Assembly (NCBI RefSeq): GCF_024746835.1
Contig: NZ_CP080531.1
Location: 4,980,001-5,044,000, forward strand
DNA: 64,000 nucleotides
Reading direction: 5' to 3'
From: Mesorhizobium sp. AR02
GTDB lineage: Bacteria > Pseudomonadota > Alphaproteobacteria > Rhizobiales > Rhizobiaceae
Position numbers and translations under genes: made by a program. The notes beneath the pieces were generated by a model. That model worked only from the letters and a program-made list of their open reading frames with translations, searched no databases and had not been told where the DNA came from. The first letter of the stretch is position 1, and the number at the start of each line of letters is the position of its first letter. Below are positions 44,302 through 52,231 of this stretch, piece by piece.

Positions 44302-45654
44302 ATGTCGCACATGATCCTCAGCGCGTTCTTCTTCAACCCGCAGGGCGACCACCGCATGTCATGGCGCCACCCCCGCGCGCCGGGACGCGAGGTGCTCGAT
44401 TTCGACTATTATCGCGAGCTGGTGCAGGCGGCCGAGCGGGCCAGGATCGACACCATCTTCGTCGCCGACCACGTGTCGATCTGGGATTCGGTCAAAAGCG
44501 GCGTCGCCCATTACGCCAATGCCCGCCTCGAACCACTGACGCTGTTGTCGGCGCTGGCTGGCGTGACCAAGCATATCGGCCTGATCACCACGGCATCGAG
44601 CTCCTACAGCGAGCCCTACAATGTTGCGCGCATGTTCGCCTCGCTCGACCATATCAGCAAGGGCAGGGCGTCATGGAATGTCGTCACCTCGGCCATGGAC
44701 GAGGAGGCGCGCAATTTCGGTCGCGACGGCAATATCGAACACGCCTTCCGCTATGAGCGGGCCGGCGAATTCCTCGATATCGTCAAGGCGCTGTGGGACA
44801 GCTGGGAAGACGAGTCGCTCCTGATCAACAAGGAGACGGGCTACTTTGCCGACCCCGACAAGGTCCATCCGATCGAGCACAAGGGCAAGCACTTCAAGGT
44901 GCGCGGGCCGCTCAACGTGTCGCGGCCGCCGCAGGGCCATCCGCTGATCGTCCAGGCCGGCTCGTCCGAGGACGGCAAGAATTTCGCCACCGCCCAGGCC
45001 GATGCGCATTTCGCCATCTACAGCACCAGGGAAGACGGCATCAAATACCGTCAGGATATCAATGAGCGGCTGGCCCGCCACGGCCGGCGGCCGGAGAGCT
45101 TCAAGATCCTGCCCGGCATCCTGCCGATCGTCGCCGCCTCCGAGGCCGAAGGCCGCGACAAGCAGGAGTATCTGCAGAGCCTGCTTCCCGACCAGGTCGG
45201 CATCGACCTTTTGTCGAGCTGGAGCGGCATCGATCTTTCCGCCTATCCGCCTGATGGTCCGCTGCCGCCGCTGCCGGATGAGAGCACCTTCAATGGCGGG
45301 CGCACCTCGCTCAACCGCGTCAAGCAATGGTCGAAGCAGAATCTCAGCCTGCGCGATATCGCCCGCAAGCTGGCCAACAGCGGCTCGGTGCCGATGGTTG
45401 CCGGCACGCCGAAGCAGATCGCCGACCAGCTCGAAGACTGGTTCGTCGCGGGTGCCGCCGACGGCTTCAACCTGATGTTCCCGCTGCTGCCGGAGGACTG
45501 GGTGAATTTCGCCGAGCAGGTGGTGCCGGAACTGCAGCGGCGCGGCCTGGTCCCGACCGAATATGCGCCGGGCACCTTGCGCGACCGTTTTGGCCTTGTC
45601 CGCCCCGCCAACCGCTTCGCCGAGCAGCGCGCCAATGCGCGCGCCGTGTCCTGA
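44302..45654 (+). CDS. LLM-class FMN-dependent monooxygenase (NtaA/SnaA/DszA-like)
   Basis: A 450-aa flavin monooxygenase. The N terminus MILSAFFFNPQGDHRMSWRHP is typical of the nitrilotriacetate/DszA group, with further motifs IDTIFVADHVSIWDS, TTASSSYSEPYNVARMFASLDHISKGRASWNVVTS and GHPLIVQAGSSEDG. It uses reduced FMN supplied by a separate reductase to cleave C-N or C-S bonds or to oxygenate substrates. The ATG at 44302 is chosen to give the family N terminus; the frame is open to 44167. It precedes DUF427 and dipeptide-type transporter genes, suggesting use of an imported organic N or S compound. Confidence 0.9.
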   Translation: MSHMILSAFFFNPQGDHRMSWRHPRAPGREVLDFDYYRELVQAAERARIDTIFVADHVSIWDSVKSGVAHYANARLEPLTLLSALAGVTKHIGLITTASSSYSEPYNVARMFASLDHISKGRASWNVVTSAMDEEARNFGRDGNIEHAFRYERAGEFLDIVKALWDSWEDESLLINKETGYFADPDKVHPIEHKGKHFKVRGPLNVSRPPQGHPLIVQAGSSEDGKNFATAQADAHFAIYSTREDGIKYRQDINERLARHGRRPESFKILPGILPIVAASEAEGRDKQEYLQSLLPDQVGIDLLSSWSGIDLSAYPPDGPLPPLPDESTFNGGRTSLNRVKQWSKQNLSLRDIARKLANSGSVPMVAGTPKQIADQLEDWFVAGAADGFNLMFPLLPEDWVNFAEQVVPELQRRGLVPTEYAPGTLRDRFGLVRPANRFAEQRANARAVS

Positions 45655-45664
45655 GGGGATAGCC

Positions 45665-46438
45665 ATGACCGCAGCACCAAATCTTCAACCCCGCGAAGCC
45701 ACCGCTCCGCGACTCGTCAATGTGCTCCACAGCCCCAAGCGTGTGCGTGTCAAATTCGGCGGCCGCACCATCGCCGACAGCCGCAATGTGCTGGTGCTGC
45801 GCTCCAACCATTTCCTGCCGATCTATTTCTTCCCGCCGTCCTCGGTCGATCCCTCGGTCCTGAAGCCGTCGCTGCACCGCGAGCCGCATGCCGTCGGCGG
45901 CGAGACCGCCTATTGGGATATCGATAGCGGCGACAAGCGCGCCGCCAATGCGGCGTGGTCGTTCACAGCACCCCCGGATGAAAATCTGGCGCCGCTCGCC
46001 GGCCGCATCGCCTTCACCTGGAAGGCGGTCGACCAGTGGTTCGAGGAGGAAGAAGAAGTCTTCGTCCATGCCCGCGATCCCTATGCGCGCATCGACGTGC
46101 TGCAAAGCTCCAGCCATGTCCAGGTCTGGTTCGACGGCGACATCATCGCCGACAGCAAGCGCCCGGTGCTGCTGTTCGAGACCCATCTGCCGACTCGTTT
46201 CTACTTGCCTCCGGAGGATGTCCGGCTGGAGCGGCTGACGGCGTCCAATTCGGCGACACGATGTCCCTACAAGGGCATCGCCTCCTACTGGTCGGGGCTG
46301 CTGAAGGACGGTTCGGTTCGTCCCGACATTGCCTGGAGCTACCGCGATCCGATCGACGAAATGCCCAAGATCAAAGGCCTGATCGCCTTCTATCCGCAAG
46401 CGGTCGACCGCATCCATCTCGACGGCCAGCCGGCCTGA
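45665..46438 (+). CDS. DUF427 domain protein (two tandem domains)
   Basis: A 257-aa protein with two copies of the DUF427 fold. Each shows a RVxxGGxxIADS- or VWFDGDIIADSKRPVLL-type strand pair, then a FYLPPEDV or YFFPPSSV segment, a Tyr-Trp motif (TAYWDI; ASYWSG) and an AWSF/AWSY plus IAFxxxAVD end. Its function is uncharacterised; such proteins often neighbour oxygenases and acyl-CoA enzymes. The start is 10 bases after the monooxygenase stop, indicating co-transcription. Confidence 0.88.
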   Translation: MTAAPNLQPREATAPRLVNVLHSPKRVRVKFGGRTIADSRNVLVLRSNHFLPIYFFPPSSVDPSVLKPSLHREPHAVGGETAYWDIDSGDKRAANAAWSFTAPPDENLAPLAGRIAFTWKAVDQWFEEEEEVFVHARDPYARIDVLQSSSHVQVWFDGDIIADSKRPVLLFETHLPTRFYLPPEDVRLERLTASNSATRCPYKGIASYWSGLLKDGSVRPDIAWSYRDPIDEMPKIKGLIAFYPQAVDRIHLDGQPA

Positions 46439-46488
46439 CGGCGGCCCTTCCCATTCATGCCCATCTTCCCATTCAAGAAAGCGAAAAA

Positions 46489-48153
46489 ATGACCAAACGT
46501 TCCGACATCGATTTGCTGCGCAACCAGGCCGGGCGCGACCACACTGGGCGCGGCCACAATGGCGACATCTGGAATGTCGCGGTGGACGAATATGCACAGG
46601 GCTTCCTCAAGCGCCGCGACCTCTTGAAATACGCAGCACTTCTCGGCCTCACCGGCTTTGCTGCCTCGCAGGGGCTGTTCACATCAGGCGCACGCGCTGC
46701 GACCACTGGCGGCACGGTCCGTGTCGGTCTTGGCCAGCCGACCAAGGCGATCGACCCCGTCACCATCACCGATCCGGCCAGCATCGGCGTGATCAGCCAG
46801 GTCGGCGAATATCTGATCCTCGACGATCCCAAGGACGGGTTGCAGCCGAAGCTTGCCGTGTCTTGGGAAGCCGACGAGACCGCCAAGCGCTGGACCTTCA
46901 AGCTGCGGCCGGGCGTGAAGTTCCACGATGGCCGCACCGTCACGGCCAAGGATGTGGTGGCGAGCTTCGAGCGGCTGGTCGATCCGGCCAGCGGCTCGTC
47001 CGCTCTGTCGGCCTACAAGGGCATTCTCTCCAAGGGCGGCGCCAAGGTCGTCGACGACGAGACGGTCGCCTTCGATCTCGACCAGTCGAACAGCAATTTC
47101 CCGTTCTACGTTTCCTCCGACGTCTACAATGCCGTCATCGTGCCGGCCGACTATGCCGGCGATTTCGAGAAGGCTTTCAACGGCACCGGCCCGTTCAAGC
47201 TGGAATCCTTCCGCCCCAAGCAAGGCGCCAGCTTCGTGCGCAACCCGGACTATTGGGGCGACAAGGCGCTGCCCGACCGCGTCGAGATCAAGTTCTTCGA
47301 CGACGAACAGGCGCAGGTGCTGGCCTTGCAGGCCGGCCAACTCGACGTCATCCCCAGCACCACGCGGCTGGAACTGGCGATCGAGGGCAATCCCAACTTC
47401 AAGCTGCTCAGCGTGCAGGCCAGCTCGCATGATCCGGCGCATCTTAGAACCGACCAGGCGCCGTTCACCGACAAGCGCGTGCGCCGCGCTCTGGCGCTGA
47501 CCATCGATCGCGAGGCCGTGGTCAAGGGCCTGCTGAAGGGTCGCGCCATCGTCGGTAACGACACGCCGTTCGCGCCGATCTTCCCCTCGGCTGATCCGTC
47601 GGTGCCGCAGCGCAAGCAGGACATCGCCGAGGCCAAGCGCCTGCTTGGCGAGGCCGGCGTGCCGAACGGCTTCGAGGTGACGCTGACCACCGAACGCGCC
47701 TACGACATTCCCGACTATGCCGTGATCATCCAGAACTTCGCCAAGAAGGCCGGTATCGACATCAAGCTCAACGTGCTGCCGCAGGATGCCTATTACGGCT
47801 CGGCGACGTTCGGCAGCTCGCCATGGCTGGATTCCAATCTCGGCATCACCGATTTCGGCCATCGCGGCACGCCCGACATCTTCCTCAACGCGACGCTGAA
47901 GAGCTCGGGTGCCTGGAACGCGGCGCACTTCAACAACCCCGCCTATGACGCGCTGCTGCTCGACTATGGCAAGGCGCGCGACCTGCAGGCGCAGCGGCTC
48001 GCCGCCGGCAAGATCCAGACCCTGCTGCTCGACGAGACGCCGCTGATCATCAGCTACTTCTCGCAATACAGCCGCATCGTCTCCTCGAAGGTCGAGGGCG
48101 TGCGTTTCACCGCGATCTCGCACTTGCTGCTCGACAAGGTGTCGTTCGTGTGA
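46489..48153 (+). CDS. Dipeptide-type ABC transporter substrate-binding protein (Tat signal)
   Basis: A 554-aa extracytoplasmic solute receptor of family 5. The N terminus has a long polar lead, then a twin-arginine motif KRRDLLKYAALLGLTGFA and a cleavage-type AARAA-like end, so Tat export is likely. Family segments are ITDPASIGVISQVGEYLI, LAVSWEADETAKRWTFKLRPGVKFHDGRTVTAKDVVASFERL, and GTGPFKLESFRPKQGASFVRNPDYWG. It precedes the permease genes with a 4-base overlap. The ligand is unknown. Confidence 0.92.
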   Translation: MTKRSDIDLLRNQAGRDHTGRGHNGDIWNVAVDEYAQGFLKRRDLLKYAALLGLTGFAASQGLFTSGARAATTGGTVRVGLGQPTKAIDPVTITDPASIGVISQVGEYLILDDPKDGLQPKLAVSWEADETAKRWTFKLRPGVKFHDGRTVTAKDVVASFERLVDPASGSSALSAYKGILSKGGAKVVDDETVAFDLDQSNSNFPFYVSSDVYNAVIVPADYAGDFEKAFNGTGPFKLESFRPKQGASFVRNPDYWGDKALPDRVEIKFFDDEQAQVLALQAGQLDVIPSTTRLELAIEGNPNFKLLSVQASSHDPAHLRTDQAPFTDKRVRRALALTIDREAVVKGLLKGRAIVGNDTPFAPIFPSADPSVPQRKQDIAEAKRLLGEAGVPNGFEVTLTTERAYDIPDYAVIIQNFAKKAGIDIKLNVLPQDAYYGSATFGSSPWLDSNLGITDFGHRGTPDIFLNATLKSSGAWNAAHFNNPAYDALLLDYGKARDLQAQRLAAGKIQTLLLDETPLIISYFSQYSRIVSSKVEGVRFTAISHLLLDKVSFV

Positions 48154-49121
48154 CCGCCTCATTGGCGATCGTGCGGCCGCTGGCGGCACGCGCAGGCTCG
48201 CTGCTGCTGACGCTGTGGCTGGTCAGCGCACTGGTCTTCCTCGCCGGGCAGGTGCTGCCCGGCGATGTCGGCCGCGTCATGCTCGGCCCGTTCGCCGATG
48301 CGCAGGCGGTCGCCGAACTCAACCGCAAGCTCGGCACCGACCAGCCGATCCTCGCCCAGTACTGGCACTGGTTCAGCCGGGCGATCACCGGCGACTTCGG
48401 CGACTCGCTGTCGATGCGCGCGCCGGTGGCGCCGTTCGTTCTGTCGAGCATCAAGAATTCCGCGGCACTGGCCGGCGTCGTGCTGCTGTTCCTCGTGCCG
48501 ATCGGCATCGGTGCCGGCGTCGTTGCGGGCCTGCGCTCGGGGAGCCTTGCCGACAGACTGATCGTGCTGACCGGCGTCTCGCTCTCGATCGTGCCGGACT
48601 TCGTCTCCGGCCTGCTGTTGCTGATGGTCTTCGGCCTGTGGCTGGCCTGGTTTCCGATCACGGGTGCGGCGCCGGATGGGTCCGGTCTCTGGACGAGCAG
48701 CTACTACCTCATCCTGCCGGCGCAGCCGCTGGTGCTGAACCTGATCGGCTATGTCGCGCGCATGACCAGGGCAGGGGTGATCGAAGCGCGCGGCGCGGAC
48801 TATACGCGTACCGCGATCCTCAAGGGCCTCAGCCCTGCGCAGGTGCTGTTCAAGCATGTGCTGCGCAACGCGCTGGTGCCGACGGTGGCGGTCATCGCCA
48901 CCCAGAGCGGCTTCCTGCTCGGCGGGCTGGTGGTGATCGAGGCGCTGTTCGGCATTCAAGGGCTCGGCAATCTCGTGCTGAGCGCGGCCAAGGCACGCGA
49001 CTTCCCGATGCTCGAGGCCGGCGTGCTGGTGATGGCTGCGATTTTCGTGTCGACGGCGGCGATCGGCGATCTCCTGCAGGCGCTGCTCGATCCGCGCCAG
49101 CGCCGGCGGAACGCGTCATGA
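48150..49121 (+). CDS. Dipeptide-type ABC transporter permease (DppB-like)
   Basis: A 323-aa inner-membrane permease with about six segments. Family features are VFLAGQVLPGDVGRVMLG, LGTDQPILAQYWHWFSRAITGDFGDSLS, and the EAA loop RGADYTRTAILKGLSPAQVLFKHVLRNALVP. The start overlaps the binding-protein stop (GTGA), and the stop overlaps the next permease (ATGA). It pairs with the DppC-like protein. Confidence 0.92.
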   Translation: MTASLAIVRPLAARAGSLLLTLWLVSALVFLAGQVLPGDVGRVMLGPFADAQAVAELNRKLGTDQPILAQYWHWFSRAITGDFGDSLSMRAPVAPFVLSSIKNSAALAGVVLLFLVPIGIGAGVVAGLRSGSLADRLIVLTGVSLSIVPDFVSGLLLLMVFGLWLAWFPITGAAPDGSGLWTSSYYLILPAQPLVLNLIGYVARMTRAGVIEARGADYTRTAILKGLSPAQVLFKHVLRNALVPTVAVIATQSGFLLGGLVVIEALFGIQGLGNLVLSAAKARDFPMLEAGVLVMAAIFVSTAAIGDLLQALLDPRQRRRNAS

Positions 49122-49999
49122 CCGATCTCGCCCAGTCTCCCATGCGCAGCGACATCAGGCTTTCCTGGCTCGGCCGCCTGCGTGGTCTTCTGCCCAATGT
49201 GGCGCCGTCGACGGTGATCGGTTCGGCGGTGCTTCTGTTCTGGGTCGCCTGCGCTGTGTTCGGCTCGCAATTCGTGCCGTTCGATCCCTATGCCGAGGAT
49301 TTCCTGTCCATGATGACGCCGCCCGACGCGGTGCACTGGTTCGGCACCGACCAGCTCGGGCGCGACGTGCTTTCGCGCATCGTCGTCGGCTCGCGCGACA
49401 TCCTGCTGGTGGCGCCGCTGGCGACATTGGCTGGTGTGACCACAGGCAGCGTCATCGGCCTGGTGCTCGGCACCTTCGGCGGCCTGGTCGATGCTATCGG
49501 CGCGCGACTGCTCGATGCCGTCATGTCGCTGCCCTTCATCGTGCTGGTGACGATGGCGCTGGTGGCGATCGGCCCGTCCAACCTCACCGTCATCCTGGTG
49601 ATCGGCCTTGCCTATGCGCCGCTGGTGGCGCGCACCGTGCGCACCGCCGCGCGCGAACAGCGCGAGCGCGACTATATCAGCGCCGCGCGGCTCGCCGGCG
49701 AAGGACGGCTGGCGATCATGTTCGTGGAGATCCTGCCCAATGTCCGGGAAACCATCCTGATCGAGCTCATCACCCGGCTTGGCTACGCCTTCTTCTCGAT
49801 CGCGACGCTGAGCTTCCTCGGCCTCGGCATCCAACCACCATCTGCCGACTGGGGGCTGGCGATCGCCGACGGCTACGGCTTCCTCACCGGCGGCAAATGG
49901 TGGGTGGTCGTGTTCAATTCGGCCGCGATCATCTCGCTGGTGATGGCCACCAACCTCATTGCGCAAGGGATTGGCGCCTTTGAGAACAGCGACAAGTAG
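49118..49999 (+). CDS. Dipeptide-type ABC transporter permease (DppC-like)
   Basis: A 293-aa permease. The ATG at 49118 overlaps the dppB-like stop; a longer open frame upstream is a shadow of dppB. Motifs are HWFGTDQLGRDVLSRIVVGSRDILLV near residue 65 and the EAA loop RERDYISAARLAGEGRLAIMFVEILPN, followed by FLGLGIQPPSADWG. It is the last gene of the transporter unit. Its ATPase is most likely the fused protein encoded at 42302-44107. Confidence 0.92.
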   Translation: MTDLAQSPMRSDIRLSWLGRLRGLLPNVAPSTVIGSAVLLFWVACAVFGSQFVPFDPYAEDFLSMMTPPDAVHWFGTDQLGRDVLSRIVVGSRDILLVAPLATLAGVTTGSVIGLVLGTFGGLVDAIGARLLDAVMSLPFIVLVTMALVAIGPSNLTVILVIGLAYAPLVARTVRTAAREQRERDYISAARLAGEGRLAIMFVEILPNVRETILIELITRLGYAFFSIATLSFLGLGIQPPSADWGLAIADGYGFLTGGKWWVVVFNSAAIISLVMATNLIAQGIGAFENSDK

Positions 50000-50089
50000 G
50001 CGGTAATAGAACAGGTTGATCGGCGCGGGGCTGACTCTTTTCCCGAGGCTCAAACGTCTTTGCTACAGTGAAACATTGGAGCAAGGTAA

Positions 50090-50848
50090 ATGAGCCTCAA
50101 GGACAAGAAAATCGTGGTTACTGGCGGCAGCCGTGGGCTGGGCCTCGGATTGGTCGAAGCGCTGGTCGAGCAAGGTGCTGAGGTGACCGTCGTTGCGCGC
50201 GGCGCCGAGGCGCTGGAGGCGGTTGGTTCGCGGCTCGGGGTCGCTACCATTTCCGCTGATGTCACCGACGAGGACGCGGCCTATCGCATCCTTGGCAAGG
50301 TCCGCCCCGACATACTGGTGCTGAATGCCGGTGCGAAACCCCGAATGGGGCGATTGGACCAGCTTAGGTGGGAGGATTTCTCCATCGCCTGGGAGACCGA
50401 CGTCAAGGCCGGGCTGTACTGGCTGCAGGCGGCACTGAACCTGCCGCTCAAGCCGGGCAGCCGCGTGCTGGTGGGGTCGAGCGGCGCTGCCGTTACCGGA
50501 TCGCAGATGTCTGGCGGCTATGGCGGTTCCAAGCGTATGCTCTGGTTCATGGCCAAATACGCCAATGGGGTCTCGCAGGAGAAGAAGCTCGGCATCTGCT
50601 TCCAGGCAATCCTGCCGCGCCAGATAATTCTCGGAACAGGGATCGGGGACGAGGCGGCTGATGCCTATGCAGGCTCGATGGGCATCACGCCGGAACAATT
50701 CGTGACCCGCTTCGGCGCGCCGATGCCGCCCCGCGCGTTCGGCGACAGGGTGGTTTCGGTGCTGGAGGACCCGCAATATGCCGAGGGCGTCGTCTTCGGC
50801 CTCAATGGCGATGCCGGCGTCACGATCATGGAGGGTGCTGCGGCTTGA
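50090..50848 (+). CDS. Short-chain dehydrogenase/reductase
   Basis: A 252-aa SDR with the cofactor loop TGGSRGLGLG at residues ~12-21 and LVLNAGAKP in place of NNAG. The catalytic region is unusual: after VLVGSSGAAV the usual Tyr-x-x-x-Lys appears as GGYGGSKRML. It overlaps the sigma-factor gene by 4 bases, so the pair is translationally coupled. The substrate is unknown; the coupling suggests a stress- or signal-linked role. Confidence 0.88.
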   Translation: MSLKDKKIVVTGGSRGLGLGLVEALVEQGAEVTVVARGAEALEAVGSRLGVATISADVTDEDAAYRILGKVRPDILVLNAGAKPRMGRLDQLRWEDFSIAWETDVKAGLYWLQAALNLPLKPGSRVLVGSSGAAVTGSQMSGGYGGSKRMLWFMAKYANGVSQEKKLGICFQAILPRQIILGTGIGDEAADAYAGSMGITPEQFVTRFGAPMPPRAFGDRVVSVLEDPQYAEGVVFGLNGDAGVTIMEGAAA

Positions 50849-51780
50849 GCGGCGGGAAGCCTGGCGTGGAACGCGACCGACGCGAAGGGCTGCTTGCCCT
50901 TGCCGCCGCGTTGCGGCCGGAACTGCACCGCTATTGCGCGCGGCTCATGGGCTCGGTCATCGACGGCGAGGACGTCGTGCAAGACACCTTTGCCCGAGCC
51001 TCCGTTGCGCTGGACGAACTGAGCGAGGCGGCGCAGCTTAGGCCCTGGCTGTTCCGCATCGCTCACAACCGGGCGCTGGACCTGCTGCGCAGCCGCGCGA
51101 TCCGTATAGCTGAGCCCATCGAGGCGGCATTTGAAATTGCCGACGACAGCAAACCCGACCCCGTGGAGATCCTGATGCGCAGGGAGGCGGTAGGGACTGC
51201 TGTGTCGCGCTTCGTGGAGCTTCCGGTGGTCCAGCGCAGCGTCATCATCCTCAAGGATGTGCTCGACGAACCGCTGACCGAAATCGCCGCTTTGCTTGGC
51301 ATTACAGTCGATGCGGTCAAAGCGCATCTGGCACGCGGCCGCGCCCGACTTCGGGAGATCAACGCCCAAGCCAGCCAGCTTCCCGATGCGCGCATCGCGT
51401 CGGCCGCCGTGGTGCGTTACGTCACCCTGTTCAATCAGCGCGACTGGGACGGATTGCGCGCGCTGCTTGCCGAGGACGTAAGACTTCAACAGTCCATGCA
51501 CCCGCCGCGCTCCGGTGCCGCCGACGTCGGTACGTTCTTCACCATCTATGCCAGGAGCGATGAGGTATGGCTCAAGCCGGGCTGGGTCGAGGGCCGCGAG
51601 GTGATTGCGGTGTTCCAGCACAGGACCGACACGAAGCCTGTTCATTTCATGTGGCTGGACTGGCGCGACGGGCGGATCAGCTTCATCCGAGACTATCGTT
51701 ATGTCGGCTATATCACCGACGATGCCGGGCTGGTGCTGGCACGGGAAACCGGATCTTGGGATCGCGGAAGCAGGTTCTGA
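50845..51780 (+). CDS. Sigma-70 family RNA polymerase sigma factor (SigJ/ECF41-like)
   Basis: A 311-aa ECF sigma factor. Region 2 is visible as LHRYCARLMGSVIDGEDVVQDTFARA and LRPWLFRIAHNRALDLLRS. Region 4 is QRSVIILKDVLDEPLTEIAALLGITVDAVKAHLARGRARLRE. The C-terminal ~110 residues look like an SnoaL-like domain, as in SigJ/ECF41 factors, where it modulates activity in place of an anti-sigma factor. These factors often sit beside the redox gene they control, here the coupled SDR. Confidence 0.88.
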   Translation: MSGGKPGVERDRREGLLALAAALRPELHRYCARLMGSVIDGEDVVQDTFARASVALDELSEAAQLRPWLFRIAHNRALDLLRSRAIRIAEPIEAAFEIADDSKPDPVEILMRREAVGTAVSRFVELPVVQRSVIILKDVLDEPLTEIAALLGITVDAVKAHLARGRARLREINAQASQLPDARIASAAVVRYVTLFNQRDWDGLRALLAEDVRLQQSMHPPRSGAADVGTFFTIYARSDEVWLKPGWVEGREVIAVFQHRTDTKPVHFMWLDWRDGRISFIRDYRYVGYITDDAGLVLARETGSWDRGSRF

Positions 51781-51846
51781 TCCGCTTGGGCGATGCTGAC
51801 GACACCAAATGCCAGCAAATCGTTCCACCAGTTCGTTGGACGAGCG

Positions 51847-52215
51847 CTAATCGAGCAGGCCCTGGATGGTGGCCGCGACAGCCGCCGGGGCATAGGGCTT
51901 GGGCAGGAAGACACCGCCGCTCGGCATCGCGTCCCGGGCCGGCTGTTGCTTGCCCGAGGTGATGATGATCTTGACCGGCGGCCAGCGGTCGCGCACGGCG
52001 GCCGACAGGCGCAGGCCATCCATCGAACCCGGCATGTCGATGTCGGTGAACAGGATGGCGATGTCCTGGCGGGCCTCCAGCAGGCGGATCGCCTGGTCGG
52101 CATTGCTGGCTTCCAGCACATCGTATCCCGCCTCGCGCAGTTCGTCGGCGATGGCGAACAGCAGAAAGGCTTCGTCTTCGACGACGAGGACGGTGACGAG
52201 GCTCTGAGTGGTCAT
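51847..52215 (-). CDS. Single-domain response regulator (CheY-like receiver)
   Basis: A 122-aa receiver domain with no output. The acidic pocket is VVEDEAFLL, the phospho-acceptor Asp lies in LFTDIDMPGSMDG, IITSGK carries the conserved Ser/Thr, and the Lys is in FLPKPYAP. It lies 16 bases downstream of the HWE kinase gene on the same strand and is probably its partner. It may act as a phosphate sink or bind another protein. It converges on the sigma-factor gene with a 66-base gap. Confidence 0.9.
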   Translation of the reverse strand: MTTQSLVTVLVVEDEAFLLFAIADELREAGYDVLEASNADQAIRLLEARQDIAILFTDIDMPGSMDGLRLSAAVRDRWPPVKIIITSGKQQPARDAMPSGGVFLPKPYAPAAVAATIQGLLD

Positions 52216-52231
52216 GGCACGCCCTATGTAG

